DNA from: a bacterium
Lineage (GTDB): Bacteria; Sysuimicrobiota; Sysuimicrobiia; Sysuimicrobiales; Segetimicrobiaceae
NCBI GenBank assembly: GCA_035307765.1
Contig: DATGHU010000034.1
Span: 253,417 to 317,416, forward strand
DNA: 64,000 nucleotides
Reading direction: 5' to 3'
Each line of letters starts with the position of its first letter. The first letter of the stretch is position 1. Below are positions 25,780 through 34,123 of the stretch, one piece after another. Below the pieces are notes generated by a model. The model searched no databases and was not told where the DNA came from. It saw only the letters and a list, made by a program, of their open reading frames with translations. The translations under genes and the position numbers were made by a program.

Positions 25780-26502
25780 CTACGCGAGTGCCTGCACGGC
25801 GCCGAGAATCCCGACGACCAGCAGGAATCCGAGGACCGTCCGCTCGAACCCGCGCTCCGACAACCGGGCGGCGACGGCGATGCCGCCCGCATATCCCAGG
25901 AGAGCGCACGGGACGAGGGCGAGCGCCAGCCGGATCGTCGGCGGGGGCATGGCGCCCGACAGCACCAGCAGTCCCACGCTGGCCAGCGTCGTCAGAAAGA
26001 CGAACGCGACGATGTTCGCGCGGAAGAGATCCTTGGACTGCCCCCACCAGAGCAGCAGTAACGCCACGGGCGGTCCGTTCAGGCTGGTCCCCGTGGAAAG
26101 AATCCCGCTCACCACCCCCGCCGCAACCGCCTGCCAGGGAGCCGGACGAACGCGGGGACGAACGCCGGTCAGCCTGGAGGCGGCAAACGCGGCGGTGAGC
26201 CCGGCGATGGCCACCTTGATCGCTACGGGGTGGGCATGGAGCAAGAGGAAAAGCCCCAGCGGCATCCCGGCCAGGCTGGAGAGAGACATCCGGCCCACCA
26301 GCTTCCAGTCGGCCCCGAGGCGGATCTCGGGACGCGCGAGCAGGACCCCACTCGTGACGGTCCCGAGCGCCAGGGTCAGTGCGACGATCGTCCGGGGAGG
26401 GTACACCGCGGCAAGCAGCGGCGCGCTGAACAGGTTGAAGCCAAACCCGGTGGCGGCGGCCCCAGCCGCCGCCGCGAGAATCACCAGCGCGGCGTAGATC
26501 AC
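25780..26502 (-). CDS. TauE/SafE family transporter
   Basis: Second transporter of this family in the window, 240 aa, about eight membrane segments; motifs AGAAATGFGFNLFSAPLLAA and VVSGILSTGTSLNGPPVALL. GTG 26502 overlaps the aminotransferase stop (GTGA). In other bacteria such proteins export sulfite or sulfoacetate or import organic anions, so here it may move the substrate or product of the pathway encoded by its neighbours. Confidence 0.86.
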   Translation of the reverse strand: MIYAALVILAAAAGAAATGFGFNLFSAPLLAAVYPPRTIVALTLALGTVTSGVLLARPEIRLGADWKLVGRMSLSSLAGMPLGLFLLLHAHPVAIKVAIAGLTAAFAASRLTGVRPRVRPAPWQAVAAGVVSGILSTGTSLNGPPVALLLLWWGQSKDLFRANIVAFVFLTTLASVGLLVLSGAMPPPTIRLALALVPCALLGYAGGIAVAARLSERGFERTVLGFLLVVGILGAVQALA

Positions 26503-27869
26503 GAGCGGCCGCCCGCCCCCCCCGCCGCAGAGGTCCGCCCCCCCAGCGCGGCGACGGCCGCCGCGGCGGCCTCGATGAGCTGCGCGGTCTCGCGCGGCGT
26601 GACCACGAGCGGCGGGGCAAGGATCACAGGGTTGTCGACAAACGCCAGCACGCCGCGGTGGCGCAGGTCCCGCTCCAGCCGGTCGAGATCGCGGGAGCGG
26701 AGGCGGCGGGGCGCGCGCGTCGCGCGGTCCTCCACCAGCTCGATCGCGACCATCAGACCCACCCCGCGCACCTCCCCGACGGCCGGGCAGGTCGCGAGCG
26801 CCTGCCGCAGTCCCTCGCGCAGCCGTGCGCCCTCGACGGCGGCGCGAGCGGCAAGATCCTCCGCCGCAACGATCCGGAGGCAGGCCAGAGCGGCCGCGCA
26901 CGCGGCGGGGTGTCCGGAGTAGGTGAACCCATGCGGGATCATCCTCGCCTCAAGCCGAGCCGCGACGTGGGAGCGCATCGCCACGGCGGCGAGCGTCTGA
27001 TAGCCGCCGGTCATCCCCTTGCCGAGGATCATCAGGTCCGGAACCACCCCCCAGTGGTCGCAGGCGAACCACCGGCCGGTGCGCCCGAACCCGGTGATCA
27101 CCTCGTCGGCGACGAGCAGCACCCCGTACCGATCGCAGATCGCCCGCAGGCGCGGCCAATAGTCGTCGGGGGGCACCAGGACGCCGCCCGGGCCGGGAAC
27201 CGGCTCCGCGAAGACCGCGGCCACCCGATCCGGGCCCGCGGCGGCGATCGCCTCTTCCACGGCCCCGGCACACGCCAGGGTGCAGGCCGGGCCGTCCGCA
27301 CAGAACCGGCACCGGTACCGATACGGCGCCGGGGTAAACCGGATGCCAGCCAGGCGCGCGCCGATCCCACGGAGCAACCCGCGGTCGGGATCGCTGAGGG
27401 ATGCCCCGGCATAGGTACTGCCGTGCGCCGAGTACTCGCGGCTGATCACGATTCGCCGGCGGCGCTCGCCAGCCGCGGAATGATACAGGCGCGCGAACTT
27501 CAGCGCCGTGTCGACGGCTTCGGACCCGGTCGGGACCAGCGCCACCGCCGAGAGATCGCCGGGGAGAACGTCCGCCAGCCGCGCCGCCAGGTCCAGCGCC
27601 AGCGGTGATGCGGCGTCGGTGAGCGGGGCAAACGAAAGCCGGCGGAGCTGCTCGTGCACGGCGTCCGCCACGTCCGCGCGCCCGTAGCCGACCGTCACCG
27701 CCCACAGCCCGGACCGGGCGTCGAGGTAGGCCCGGCCGCGGTCATCCCAAACCCGGCACCCCTCGCCCCGCACCAAGAGCAGAGGGCCGCCCCGTCGGCG
27801 CAGCGCGGTTTGCGCCTGCCCTTGCAACCACAGCGACCCACCCGGCCCGGAGGCCGGGGCCGGCTTCAC
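26499..27869 (-). CDS. Class III (omega-amino acid type) aminotransferase
   Basis: PLP enzyme, 456 aa, of the group that includes taurine-, beta-alanine- and adenosylmethionine-type transaminases. PTGSEAVDTALKFARLYH binds the phosphate, VADEVITGFGRTG holds the PLP-binding Asp and MILGKGMTGGYQTL the Schiff-base Lys. A cysteine-bearing insert YRYRCRFCADGPACTLACAG is typical for part of this family. GTG 27869 overlaps the stop of a 32-codon ORF. Together with a TauE/SafE exporter this could indicate organosulfonate or beta-amino acid degradation; the exact substrate is unknown. Confidence 0.87.
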   Translation of the reverse strand: MKPAPASGPGGSLWLQGQAQTALRRRGGPLLLVRGEGCRVWDDRGRAYLDARSGLWAVTVGYGRADVADAVHEQLRRLSFAPLTDAASPLALDLAARLADVLPGDLSAVALVPTGSEAVDTALKFARLYHSAAGERRRRIVISREYSAHGSTYAGASLSDPDRGLLRGIGARLAGIRFTPAPYRYRCRFCADGPACTLACAGAVEEAIAAAGPDRVAAVFAEPVPGPGGVLVPPDDYWPRLRAICDRYGVLLVADEVITGFGRTGRWFACDHWGVVPDLMILGKGMTGGYQTLAAVAMRSHVAARLEARMIPHGFTYSGHPAACAAALACLRIVAAEDLAARAAVEGARLREGLRQALATCPAVGEVRGVGLMVAIELVEDRATRAPRRLRSRDLDRLERDLRHRGVLAFVDNPVILAPPLVVTPRETAQLIEAAAAAVAALGGRTSAAGGAGGRS

Positions 27870-27964
27870 CTCGCCGCGCCGCGCATGTCCGGGGAGATCC
27901 GGTGCCGGTCACACCGGTCGACGGCCGGGCCCTTCGCGGCGCCGGCGATGCCGTGGCAGTTCAT
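27866..27964 (-). CDS. Possible small ORF coupled to the aminotransferase
   Basis: 32 codons, ATG 27964 preceded by GGAAGGAG 7 bp away, ending in a TGA that overlaps the GTG start of the aminotransferase (GTGA), exactly as the other genes of this operon overlap. The peptide (NCHGIAGAAKGPAVDRCDRH and so on) resembles nothing I know. It may be a real small protein or a translated leader that feeds ribosomes into the weak GTG start. Confidence 0.4.
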   Translation of the reverse strand: MNCHGIAGAAKGPAVDRCDRHRISPDMRGAAR

Positions 27965-28035
27965 CGAGGGGCTCCTTCCCAGGCGAATGGCAACCGGATT
28001 CTCCGCCCGGGGAGGATCTCCCTGGAACGACGGGG

Positions 28036-28170
28036 TCAGTGCCCGAAGAAGCCGATCAGGCCGACCGCGATGAGGTAGAGCGCCACGATGGAGTTCGAGA
28101 GGTGGGGCACGATGAGGATCAGGATCCCCGCGATCAACGCCACCAGGGGCGACGGCGCGGTCGCGCTCAC
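28036..28170 (-). CDS. DUF3096 small membrane protein
   Basis: The segment SPLVALIAGILILIVPHLSN then SIVALYLIAVGLIGFFGH is the complete DUF3096 unit: two short hydrophobic helices with a central Pro. From GTG 28170 the protein is 44 aa, the family's usual size. The frame stays open to 28371 and includes another hydrophobic stretch, so a longer protein cannot be excluded; no start has a strong ribosome binding site. Function unknown. Confidence 0.65.
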   Translation of the reverse strand: MSATAPSPLVALIAGILILIVPHLSNSIVALYLIAVGLIGFFGH

Positions 28171-28511
28171 GATCCACGTGGGTCCCCGCAGCGCACCGGG
28201 GGCGGCAAACCCAGGTACCGCGACAACCTCCACGAGCAGCGCGAGCAGGATCGCACAGACCGACGCGAAACGAACGTATCGTCTGCGCTCCGCACACTCA
28301 TCATCGTCCCTCCGAAGGACACACCCTCTCCACGTGTCCGCATGGGCTCCTCGTCTATCATTTTTCCCCATTCTCGCGCCGCGATGTCGCGAGTCCCACC
28401 CCCCGCCTCACCGGGGGCGATGTTTGACGGCGGGCCGGGGAGGGTAACGACGTACGCGGGAAGGGCATTTCAGCCGTTCCTGGGGGGGTCGGCGAAAAAG
28501 GAGGCGTGTGT

Positions 28512-29765
28512 ATGAAACGCTTGGCTCTCGTCGCGCTGCTGCTCGCCTGTGCGGCGGTCTCCACATCAGTCCGCCCGGCGTCGGCGCAACAAGGTCCCAT
28601 TCGCGTGTATATCGACGGGCAATCGATCGGCTTCGATGTCCCGCCGATGGTCAGCCAGAACCGAGTCTTCGTCCCGCTGCGCGGCATCTTCGAGCGCCTG
28701 GGGGCAACGGTGGACTACGATGCCGCCACCCAGCACATCGTGGCCATCCGGGGCGGGCAGACGGTCGAACTGACGATCGGTTCGCGCCAGGCTCGAGTCA
28801 ATAATACGCCCGCGCTGCTCGACGTCCCCGCGTTCACGATCGGTGGCCGGGCGATGGTGCCGCTGCGGTTCATCAGCGAATCCCTCGGCGCGAGCGTGCA
28901 GTGGGTGGACGCCAGCCAGACGATCTTGATCGGTTCGGCCGGCGCCAGCCCTCCCCTGCCGCCCCAAGGCGAGCCGAGTGCCGTGCCCCCGCCCCCACCG
29001 GCCCAAAACCAGACGATCAGCGGACGACTGATGGCGGTGTCCACGGGAGGGAATCCACGGATCGTCGTCCGCAGCGGCGGGCAGGATTCCACGATCGCGG
29101 TCCTGCCCGACACCTCCATCTTTCGCTACAACGCGGAGACCCATACCGGTGGCTCCGCCCCGCTGGGCGCCCTTCGGAATGGCGACCAGGTCACGGTGAT
29201 CGTCAACGATCAAGGTCAGGCCATGAAGATCACGGCGGACTACCGCGTGGTGGCGGGGGGCAGGATCGTCGGGGTAAACTCACAGGAGCGTACCGTCACG
29301 CTGGCCAACGGCCGGACCTTCGTGGTGATGGACAACTCCGAGATCACCCTGAACGGCCAGCCCGCCGATTGGGGAGCGCTGCAGTCGGGACGGAGCGCCC
29401 GCTTCCTGGTCGTTGCGGGCACCAATCAAGCGTATGCCGTCCGGGTGGTCAACACCACGCAGAATCCACCTCAGAGCGTGATCGCTCCACAGATCGAAAC
29501 CCCGGTGCCGGGCGCCCAGGTGGGCAACACCTTCTCCGTAAGAGGGATGGCTCAACCCGGCGCGCTCGTCGTGGTCAAGGCCCAGCCGAAGCTGCTTGGG
29601 CAGGCGGCGCAGGCGCAGACGACCGCGGACCTCGCCGGGAGGTGGCGCGTGCCGATGAACCTGACGTCGCTTCCGTTTGTGACATTTCCGTACGTCGTCT
29701 CGGCCATTGAGGTCGTCAACGGTGTGCAGTCCGATCCGGCCAGCATTGAGGTGAACGTGCACTGA
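28512..29765 (+). CDS. Exported protein with copper-amine-oxidase N-terminal ('stalk') domain
   Basis: 417 residues. ATG 28512 is 7 bp after AAGGAGG. The signal peptide RLALVALLLACAAVSTS ends near ASAQ. The stalk domain (about 30-140) shows its two hallmark strands, RVFVPLRGIFERLGATVDYD and AMVPLRFISESLGASVQWVD. A Pro-rich linker (about 150-170) leads to a beta-rich region (about 170-320) and a C-terminal Ig-like module (IETPVPGAQVGNTFSVRGMA). Such proteins are common in Firmicutes-like bacteria, where they are cell-wall or surface associated; no enzyme activity is expected. Confidence 0.87.
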   Translation: MKRLALVALLLACAAVSTSVRPASAQQGPIRVYIDGQSIGFDVPPMVSQNRVFVPLRGIFERLGATVDYDAATQHIVAIRGGQTVELTIGSRQARVNNTPALLDVPAFTIGGRAMVPLRFISESLGASVQWVDASQTILIGSAGASPPLPPQGEPSAVPPPPPAQNQTISGRLMAVSTGGNPRIVVRSGGQDSTIAVLPDTSIFRYNAETHTGGSAPLGALRNGDQVTVIVNDQGQAMKITADYRVVAGGRIVGVNSQERTVTLANGRTFVVMDNSEITLNGQPADWGALQSGRSARFLVVAGTNQAYAVRVVNTTQNPPQSVIAPQIETPVPGAQVGNTFSVRGMAQPGALVVVKAQPKLLGQAAQAQTTADLAGRWRVPMNLTSLPFVTFPYVVSAIEVVNGVQSDPASIEVNVH

Positions 29766-29786
29766 GCCGCGGTCCGGATCGTGTCC

Positions 29787-29814
29787 GGTGCGGCCGGGAG
29801 TCCCCGGCCGCACC
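29787..29814 (+). terminator. Rho-independent-like terminator after the stalk protein gene
   Basis: Perfect 12-bp stem (29787-29798 with 29803-29814) closing a 4-base loop AGTC, followed by ACCTTTCT. It lies 21 bp after the stop codon. The T-run is short, as is often the case in high-GC genomes. Confidence 0.75.
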
Positions 29815-30030
29815 ACCTTTCTCCCCCCAGCCCCTGGATCCGTCGCATTCGCCGGGGGAACGCCCTTTGCGGATCAGCCCGCGGCTTCTCGGTCGGGATT
29901 GTGCCGGACCCGGCTCCCGCCCAAACTCCGGCGCTCCCCCCCGGCGGCAGGAAGTGATCCCTCCCGCTCTGAAAACAGGACGCGGTCGACGCGAAAAACC
30001 GGCGCAGTGGGACACGAGGAGGGCCAGACC

Positions 30031-31485
30031 ATGGCAGTGCGGGAGGTTCCGCTATTCATCGACGGGCACTGGGTCAACGGTCACGTCGGCGGCAAATTCG
30101 AAGTGCTCAACCCGGCGACGTCTGAACCGATCGCCGCCGTTCCCGACGGCGGCCCCGAACAGGCGCGGGCGGCCGTCGACGCCGCCGCCCAGGCGTTCCC
30201 GAAGTGGGCCGCGCTGACCGCGCTCCAGCGCGGCGCCATCCTCTTGAAAGCTCGGGACATCCTGACCTCGCGGATCGATGCGCTGGCGCGCCTGATCACC
30301 GAAGAAAACGGCAAGCCGGTCGCCGAGGCGAAGGGCGAGGTGACGTTCGGCATCCAATACCTCCCCTGGTTTGCTGAGGAAGCCCGGCGCGTCTACGGCG
30401 AGATCGTCCCTCCGCCCGTGCCGCACAAGCGGCTCTGGGTCACCCATCAGCCCATCGGGGTCGTCGCCGCGATCACGCCCTGGAACTTTCCCGCCACGAT
30501 GGTGCTCCGCAAAATCGCTCCCGCGCTCGCCGCCGGGTGTACGGTGGTGCTGAAACCGCCCAAGGAAACTCCGCTCACGGCGATCGAAATCGCCCGGGCC
30601 TTCGAGGAGGTGGGTCTGCCCCACGGGGTGTTCAACGTCGTGGTCGGGAAGCGCGCCGCGCCGATCGCGGAGGTCTTCATGAACGATCACCGCGTCCGCA
30701 AAATCGCCTTCACCGGCTCGACCGAGATCGGCAAGATGTTGATGGCCCAGGCGGCGAACCAGCTCAAGCGCGTCGCGTTCGAGTTGGGCGGCAATGCCCC
30801 GTATATCGTCTTCGACGACGCGGACATCGACAGGGCGGTGGCCAACGCGGTCGCGATCAAGTACTTCCGCGTCGGCGGCCAATCGTGCATCTGCGCGAAT
30901 CGGGTCTACGTGCAGCGCCCCGTCGCCGAGGCATTCCTGGCGAAGTTCACAGAGGCGGTTCGGGCGATCAAGGTCGGCTCGGGCTTTGAACCCGGGGTGA
31001 TGGTCGGCCCGATGATCAACGCGGAGACACTCGAAAAGGTGGAAGGCCTCGTCAACGACGCCGTGAAGAGAGGGGCCCGCCCGCTCACCGGAGGGCACCG
31101 GTTGACCGAAGGGGCCTATCGCCAGGGGTTCTTCTTCGCCCCGACCGTGCTGACGGACGTGACGGAGGAGATGCCGGTGGCGCACGACGAGACGTTTGGC
31201 CCGGTGGCGCCGGTGCTCGTCTTCGACACCGATGACGAGGTCATCGCCCGATCGAACAACACGGCGTTTGGCCTAGCCGCGTACGTGGCGGCGCGCGACA
31301 TGCGCCGGATCATCCGGGTCAGCGAGGCGCTGGAGTACGGGTTGATCTGCGTGAACGACGCCACGGGGTACACGCACGAGATTCCGTTTGGCGGCTTCAA
31401 GGAAAGCGGCCTGGGTCGCGAGGGCGGGCGTCAGGGCATCGAGGAGTACATGGAGGTGAAATCCATCTCCCTGAACATCAGTTGA
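30031..31485 (+). CDS. NAD(P)-dependent aldehyde dehydrogenase (succinate-semialdehyde dehydrogenase-like)
   Basis: Oxidises an aldehyde to a carboxylic acid. 484 aa. Cofactor motif AITPWNFPATMVLRKIAPAL, FTGSTEIGK loop, the general-base Glu in FELGGNAP (residue 251) and nucleophile Cys in GGQSCICANR (residue 286). Spacing and length match GabD-type enzymes. ATG 30031 follows GAGGAGGG; the frame is open further upstream to 29788 but without coding character. The FAD oxidoreductase begins 31 bp downstream on the same strand. Confidence 0.92.
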   Translation: MAVREVPLFIDGHWVNGHVGGKFEVLNPATSEPIAAVPDGGPEQARAAVDAAAQAFPKWAALTALQRGAILLKARDILTSRIDALARLITEENGKPVAEAKGEVTFGIQYLPWFAEEARRVYGEIVPPPVPHKRLWVTHQPIGVVAAITPWNFPATMVLRKIAPALAAGCTVVLKPPKETPLTAIEIARAFEEVGLPHGVFNVVVGKRAAPIAEVFMNDHRVRKIAFTGSTEIGKMLMAQAANQLKRVAFELGGNAPYIVFDDADIDRAVANAVAIKYFRVGGQSCICANRVYVQRPVAEAFLAKFTEAVRAIKVGSGFEPGVMVGPMINAETLEKVEGLVNDAVKRGARPLTGGHRLTEGAYRQGFFFAPTVLTDVTEEMPVAHDETFGPVAPVLVFDTDDEVIARSNNTAFGLAAYVAARDMRRIIRVSEALEYGLICVNDATGYTHEIPFGGFKESGLGREGGRQGIEEYMEVKSISLNIS

Positions 31486-31516
31486 CTGCCCGACGCCGCC
31501 ATCCTCCCCAGCGCTG

Positions 31517-33469
31517 ATGGCGCCCGGATCAAGCGACGCGCGGGTCATCGAGGTTCCGTGTGACGTGTTCATCGCCGGCGGCGGCCTGGGGGGGGTCGCC
31601 GCCGCGCTTCGGGCGGCCCGCCTCGGACGGCGGGTCTGCCTGATCGAAGAGACGGGATGGCTCGGCGGACAGATCAGCACCCAAGGCGTTGCCCATCTTG
31701 ACGAACACCGCTACATCGAGAGCTTCGGGGGAACCGCGAGTTACTATGAACTCCGCGCCCGCATCCGAGCCTTCTACCGCTCCCACTATGAACTGTCCGA
31801 AGAGGGCCGCCGCGCTACGGAGCTGAATCCCGGGAACGCCTGGGTGAGCCGCCTGTCGTTCGAGCCCAGGGTGGGCGCAGCGGTGATCGACGAGATGCTC
31901 GCCGGCCCCCACGACTCCGGGACCCTGCAAGTCTTCACCCACACCCGAGCGATCGCCGCGGAGGTCTTCGGAGGACGCGTGGCGTCGGTGCTCACCCGGC
32001 AAACCGACAGCGGCACACTGATCCGCTTCCGCGCGGCGTACGTGCTCGATGCGACCGACCTCGGTGATCTCTTCGTGCTCACCGCGACCGCCTACGCGGT
32101 GGGAGCGGAGTCCCACGCCGAGACCGGAGAGCGGTCGGCCCCCGAGCAGCGGGATCCCGCCTGCACCCAGGATTACACGTTTCCGTTTGCGGTGGAGTAC
32201 CGCCCGGGGGAGGACCACACGATCCCCAAGCCGCCCGGGTACGAGGTGCAGCGCGCCGCGCAACCCTATTCGCTCTCCTCGACGCCCTGGATTCCGGGGA
32301 CCCCCGCCTACAAGATGTTCGAGACCGCCCCCGGGACCCACGGTCCGTTCTTCACCTATCGCCGCATCCTCGACGCGAGGAACTTCGACGATGCCCGGAT
32401 CGTCCACGACGTCGCCGTGATCAACTGGCCGAGCAACGACTTCCGGGGCGGGACGCTGGTCGACCGCCTGCCGGACGAACAGACCCGGCTGCGCGAGCGC
32501 GCGCGGCTGCTGAGCTTGGGGTTCCTCTATTGGCTGCAGACCGAGGCGCCCCGGGACGACGGCGGCGCCGGGTATCCGGAACTCCTCCCCCGACCCGATG
32601 TGATGGGAAGCGCCGACGGACTCTCGCAGGCCCCGTACATCCGCGAGGGGCGCCGGCTGCGGGCCAAGCAGACCATCCGCGAACAGGACATCGCCGAGGC
32701 GACGAATCCCAGGGCGCGGGCGGCGAGGTTCGCGAATACGGTGGGGATCGGCTGGTACCCGATCGACCTGCACGGATGCGGGCGGGAGACGATCGGCATC
32801 CCGACCAAACCCTTCCAGATTCCCCTCGGCGCGATGGTGCCGGAGCGGACCCTCAACCTCATCCCCGCCGGCAAGAACATCGGCACGACGCATCTCTCGA
32901 ACGGGGCGTACCGGCTGCACCCCGTGGAGTGGGCGGTCGGCGAGGCAGCCGCGGTGCTCGCGGTCTTCTGCCAGCGGGCCGCCGCCTCGCCCCAGGAAGT
33001 GTACGCTGACGACACCCTGGTGCGCCGGCTGCAGCTGACGCTGCTCGATCAGAGCATTCCCCTCTACTGGTACGAGGATGTCCCGCTCGCCCACCCGGCG
33101 TTTGCGGCGACACAGCTGCTGGCCGTCGCCGGCGCGTGGGAAGGGGAACCCGACACGCTCGCCTTCTCCCCCCGAAGCACCATGACGCTCGCCGCGGGAA
33201 AACGACGCGTGGCCGCCGCCGCGGTCACCCTCCGATCGCAGCGCGTTGGAGGCGCGAACCCGGATGCGGACGTCCTGCGGGCCGGCCCGGAGGATACCAC
33301 CCTCCCGCTCCGCTGGTCCGCGGCGGCGACGATGATCACCCTGTCCATTCCCGGCGCCACGGTCCCGCCGCTCCCGGGCGAAGATCGGCGGATGACCCGG
33401 GCGGATCTCGCGATGTGGCTGGGGCGGCTGCTCCGTGAGGCGATCGAGCGGGAGGCGGCCGCCGGCTAG
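31517..33469 (+). CDS. FAD-dependent oxidoreductase with SLH-like C-terminal segment
   Basis: 650 residues. The N terminus binds FAD (VFIAGGGLGGVAAALRAARL, then CLIEETGWLGGQIS), in the style of the FAD_oxidored (PF12831) family. Near the end of the flavin domain LIPAGKNIGTTHLSNGAYRL and the following VEWAVGEAAAV complete the FAD site. The C-terminal 130 residues are unusual: PLYWYEDVPLAHPAFAATQL resembles the start of an S-layer-homology repeat and MTRADLAMWLGRLL its TRAE-type end. No signal peptide is seen. Substrate unknown; it may work with the preceding aldehyde dehydrogenase. Confidence 0.85.
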   Translation: MAPGSSDARVIEVPCDVFIAGGGLGGVAAALRAARLGRRVCLIEETGWLGGQISTQGVAHLDEHRYIESFGGTASYYELRARIRAFYRSHYELSEEGRRATELNPGNAWVSRLSFEPRVGAAVIDEMLAGPHDSGTLQVFTHTRAIAAEVFGGRVASVLTRQTDSGTLIRFRAAYVLDATDLGDLFVLTATAYAVGAESHAETGERSAPEQRDPACTQDYTFPFAVEYRPGEDHTIPKPPGYEVQRAAQPYSLSSTPWIPGTPAYKMFETAPGTHGPFFTYRRILDARNFDDARIVHDVAVINWPSNDFRGGTLVDRLPDEQTRLRERARLLSLGFLYWLQTEAPRDDGGAGYPELLPRPDVMGSADGLSQAPYIREGRRLRAKQTIREQDIAEATNPRARAARFANTVGIGWYPIDLHGCGRETIGIPTKPFQIPLGAMVPERTLNLIPAGKNIGTTHLSNGAYRLHPVEWAVGEAAAVLAVFCQRAAASPQEVYADDTLVRRLQLTLLDQSIPLYWYEDVPLAHPAFAATQLLAVAGAWEGEPDTLAFSPRSTMTLAAGKRRVAAAAVTLRSQRVGGANPDADVLRAGPEDTTLPLRWSAAATMITLSIPGATVPPLPGEDRRMTRADLAMWLGRLLREAIEREAAAG

Positions 33470-33499
33470 CGACCGACAGGCGGTGCGCGGGGACCCCGA

Positions 33500-33847
33500 C
33501 TAAGCGAAGAGCTTGAGGTAGTCCTCTCGAAGCGGATAGAAGACATCCACGACCAACGCGCCGCCGCGGCCCGCCCGGCCGCTGTGCTGGATGCCTCCCG
33601 GGATCACGTAGGTGTCTCCGGGCCGGAGCGTCCGCCGCTCCGCGCCGATCTGCATCTCCAGTTCGCCCTCGATGATCAGACCGAGTTGCTCGTGGTGGTG
33701 GGAGTGGAGTGGGACCTCTCCCTCCGGGGTGAACTCCACGTAGTTCAACATCACATGCTCTCCCGCCAGGGGCTTAATCGTCACCCCCTTCGCGACTTCT
33801 TTTCCCCGCAACTGCTTGATCGAGGTGATGATCTGCTTGGCCGGCAT
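33500..33847 (-). CDS. Cupin domain protein
   Basis: 115-residue single-domain cupin. Motif 1 is PLHSHHHEQLGLIIEGELEM (metal-binding His, His and Glu), motif 2 is GDTYVIPGGIQHSG (third His). ATG 33847 follows GGAGGG by 6 bp; the long upstream frame to 34252 is a shadow. Could be a small dioxygenase, isomerase or sensor; the class is too diverse to assign. Divergent from the small membrane ORF and TPR protein. Confidence 0.87.
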   Translation of the reverse strand: MPAKQIITSIKQLRGKEVAKGVTIKPLAGEHVMLNYVEFTPEGEVPLHSHHHEQLGLIIEGELEMQIGAERRTLRPGDTYVIPGGIQHSGRAGRGGALVVDVFYPLREDYLKLFA

Positions 33848-34023
33848 CGGATCCCTCCTCGCCGACCCTTTCCCCCGAACCGGGCTCGGCCGGTGCAAGA
33901 TTCGACTCCTCCGTGCGAGCTTCCCGCCGGGGGAGGGCGCCGGCGTTTGGGGCGGGTGCATCGTGGGTACAATAGTAGTCAGCGAACGGGTATCCCCTGG
34001 CATCGCCCGCGGAGGTGAACGTC

Positions 34024-34086
34024 GTGGTTCTTCTGCTGTTGGGCGTACTGATCCTCGTGGCCACCGGGCACCTGTTCGTGCACTGA
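34024..34086 (+). CDS. Predicted 20-residue membrane peptide
   Basis: GTG 34024 lies 6 bp after an ideal GGAGGTG (34011-34017), and the 20-codon frame encodes an almost entirely hydrophobic helix (VLLLLGVLILVATGHLFVH) before TGA. A TACAAT hexamer at 33969-33974 could be the -10 box of its promoter. It lies 38-26 bp upstream of the TPR gene and could be a true small membrane protein or a leader peptide. No homologues can be named. Confidence 0.45.
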   Translation: MVLLLLGVLILVATGHLFVH

Positions 34087-34123
34087 TCGCCCGCATGATC
34101 GCGACGGGCAGATGAGGGATCTC

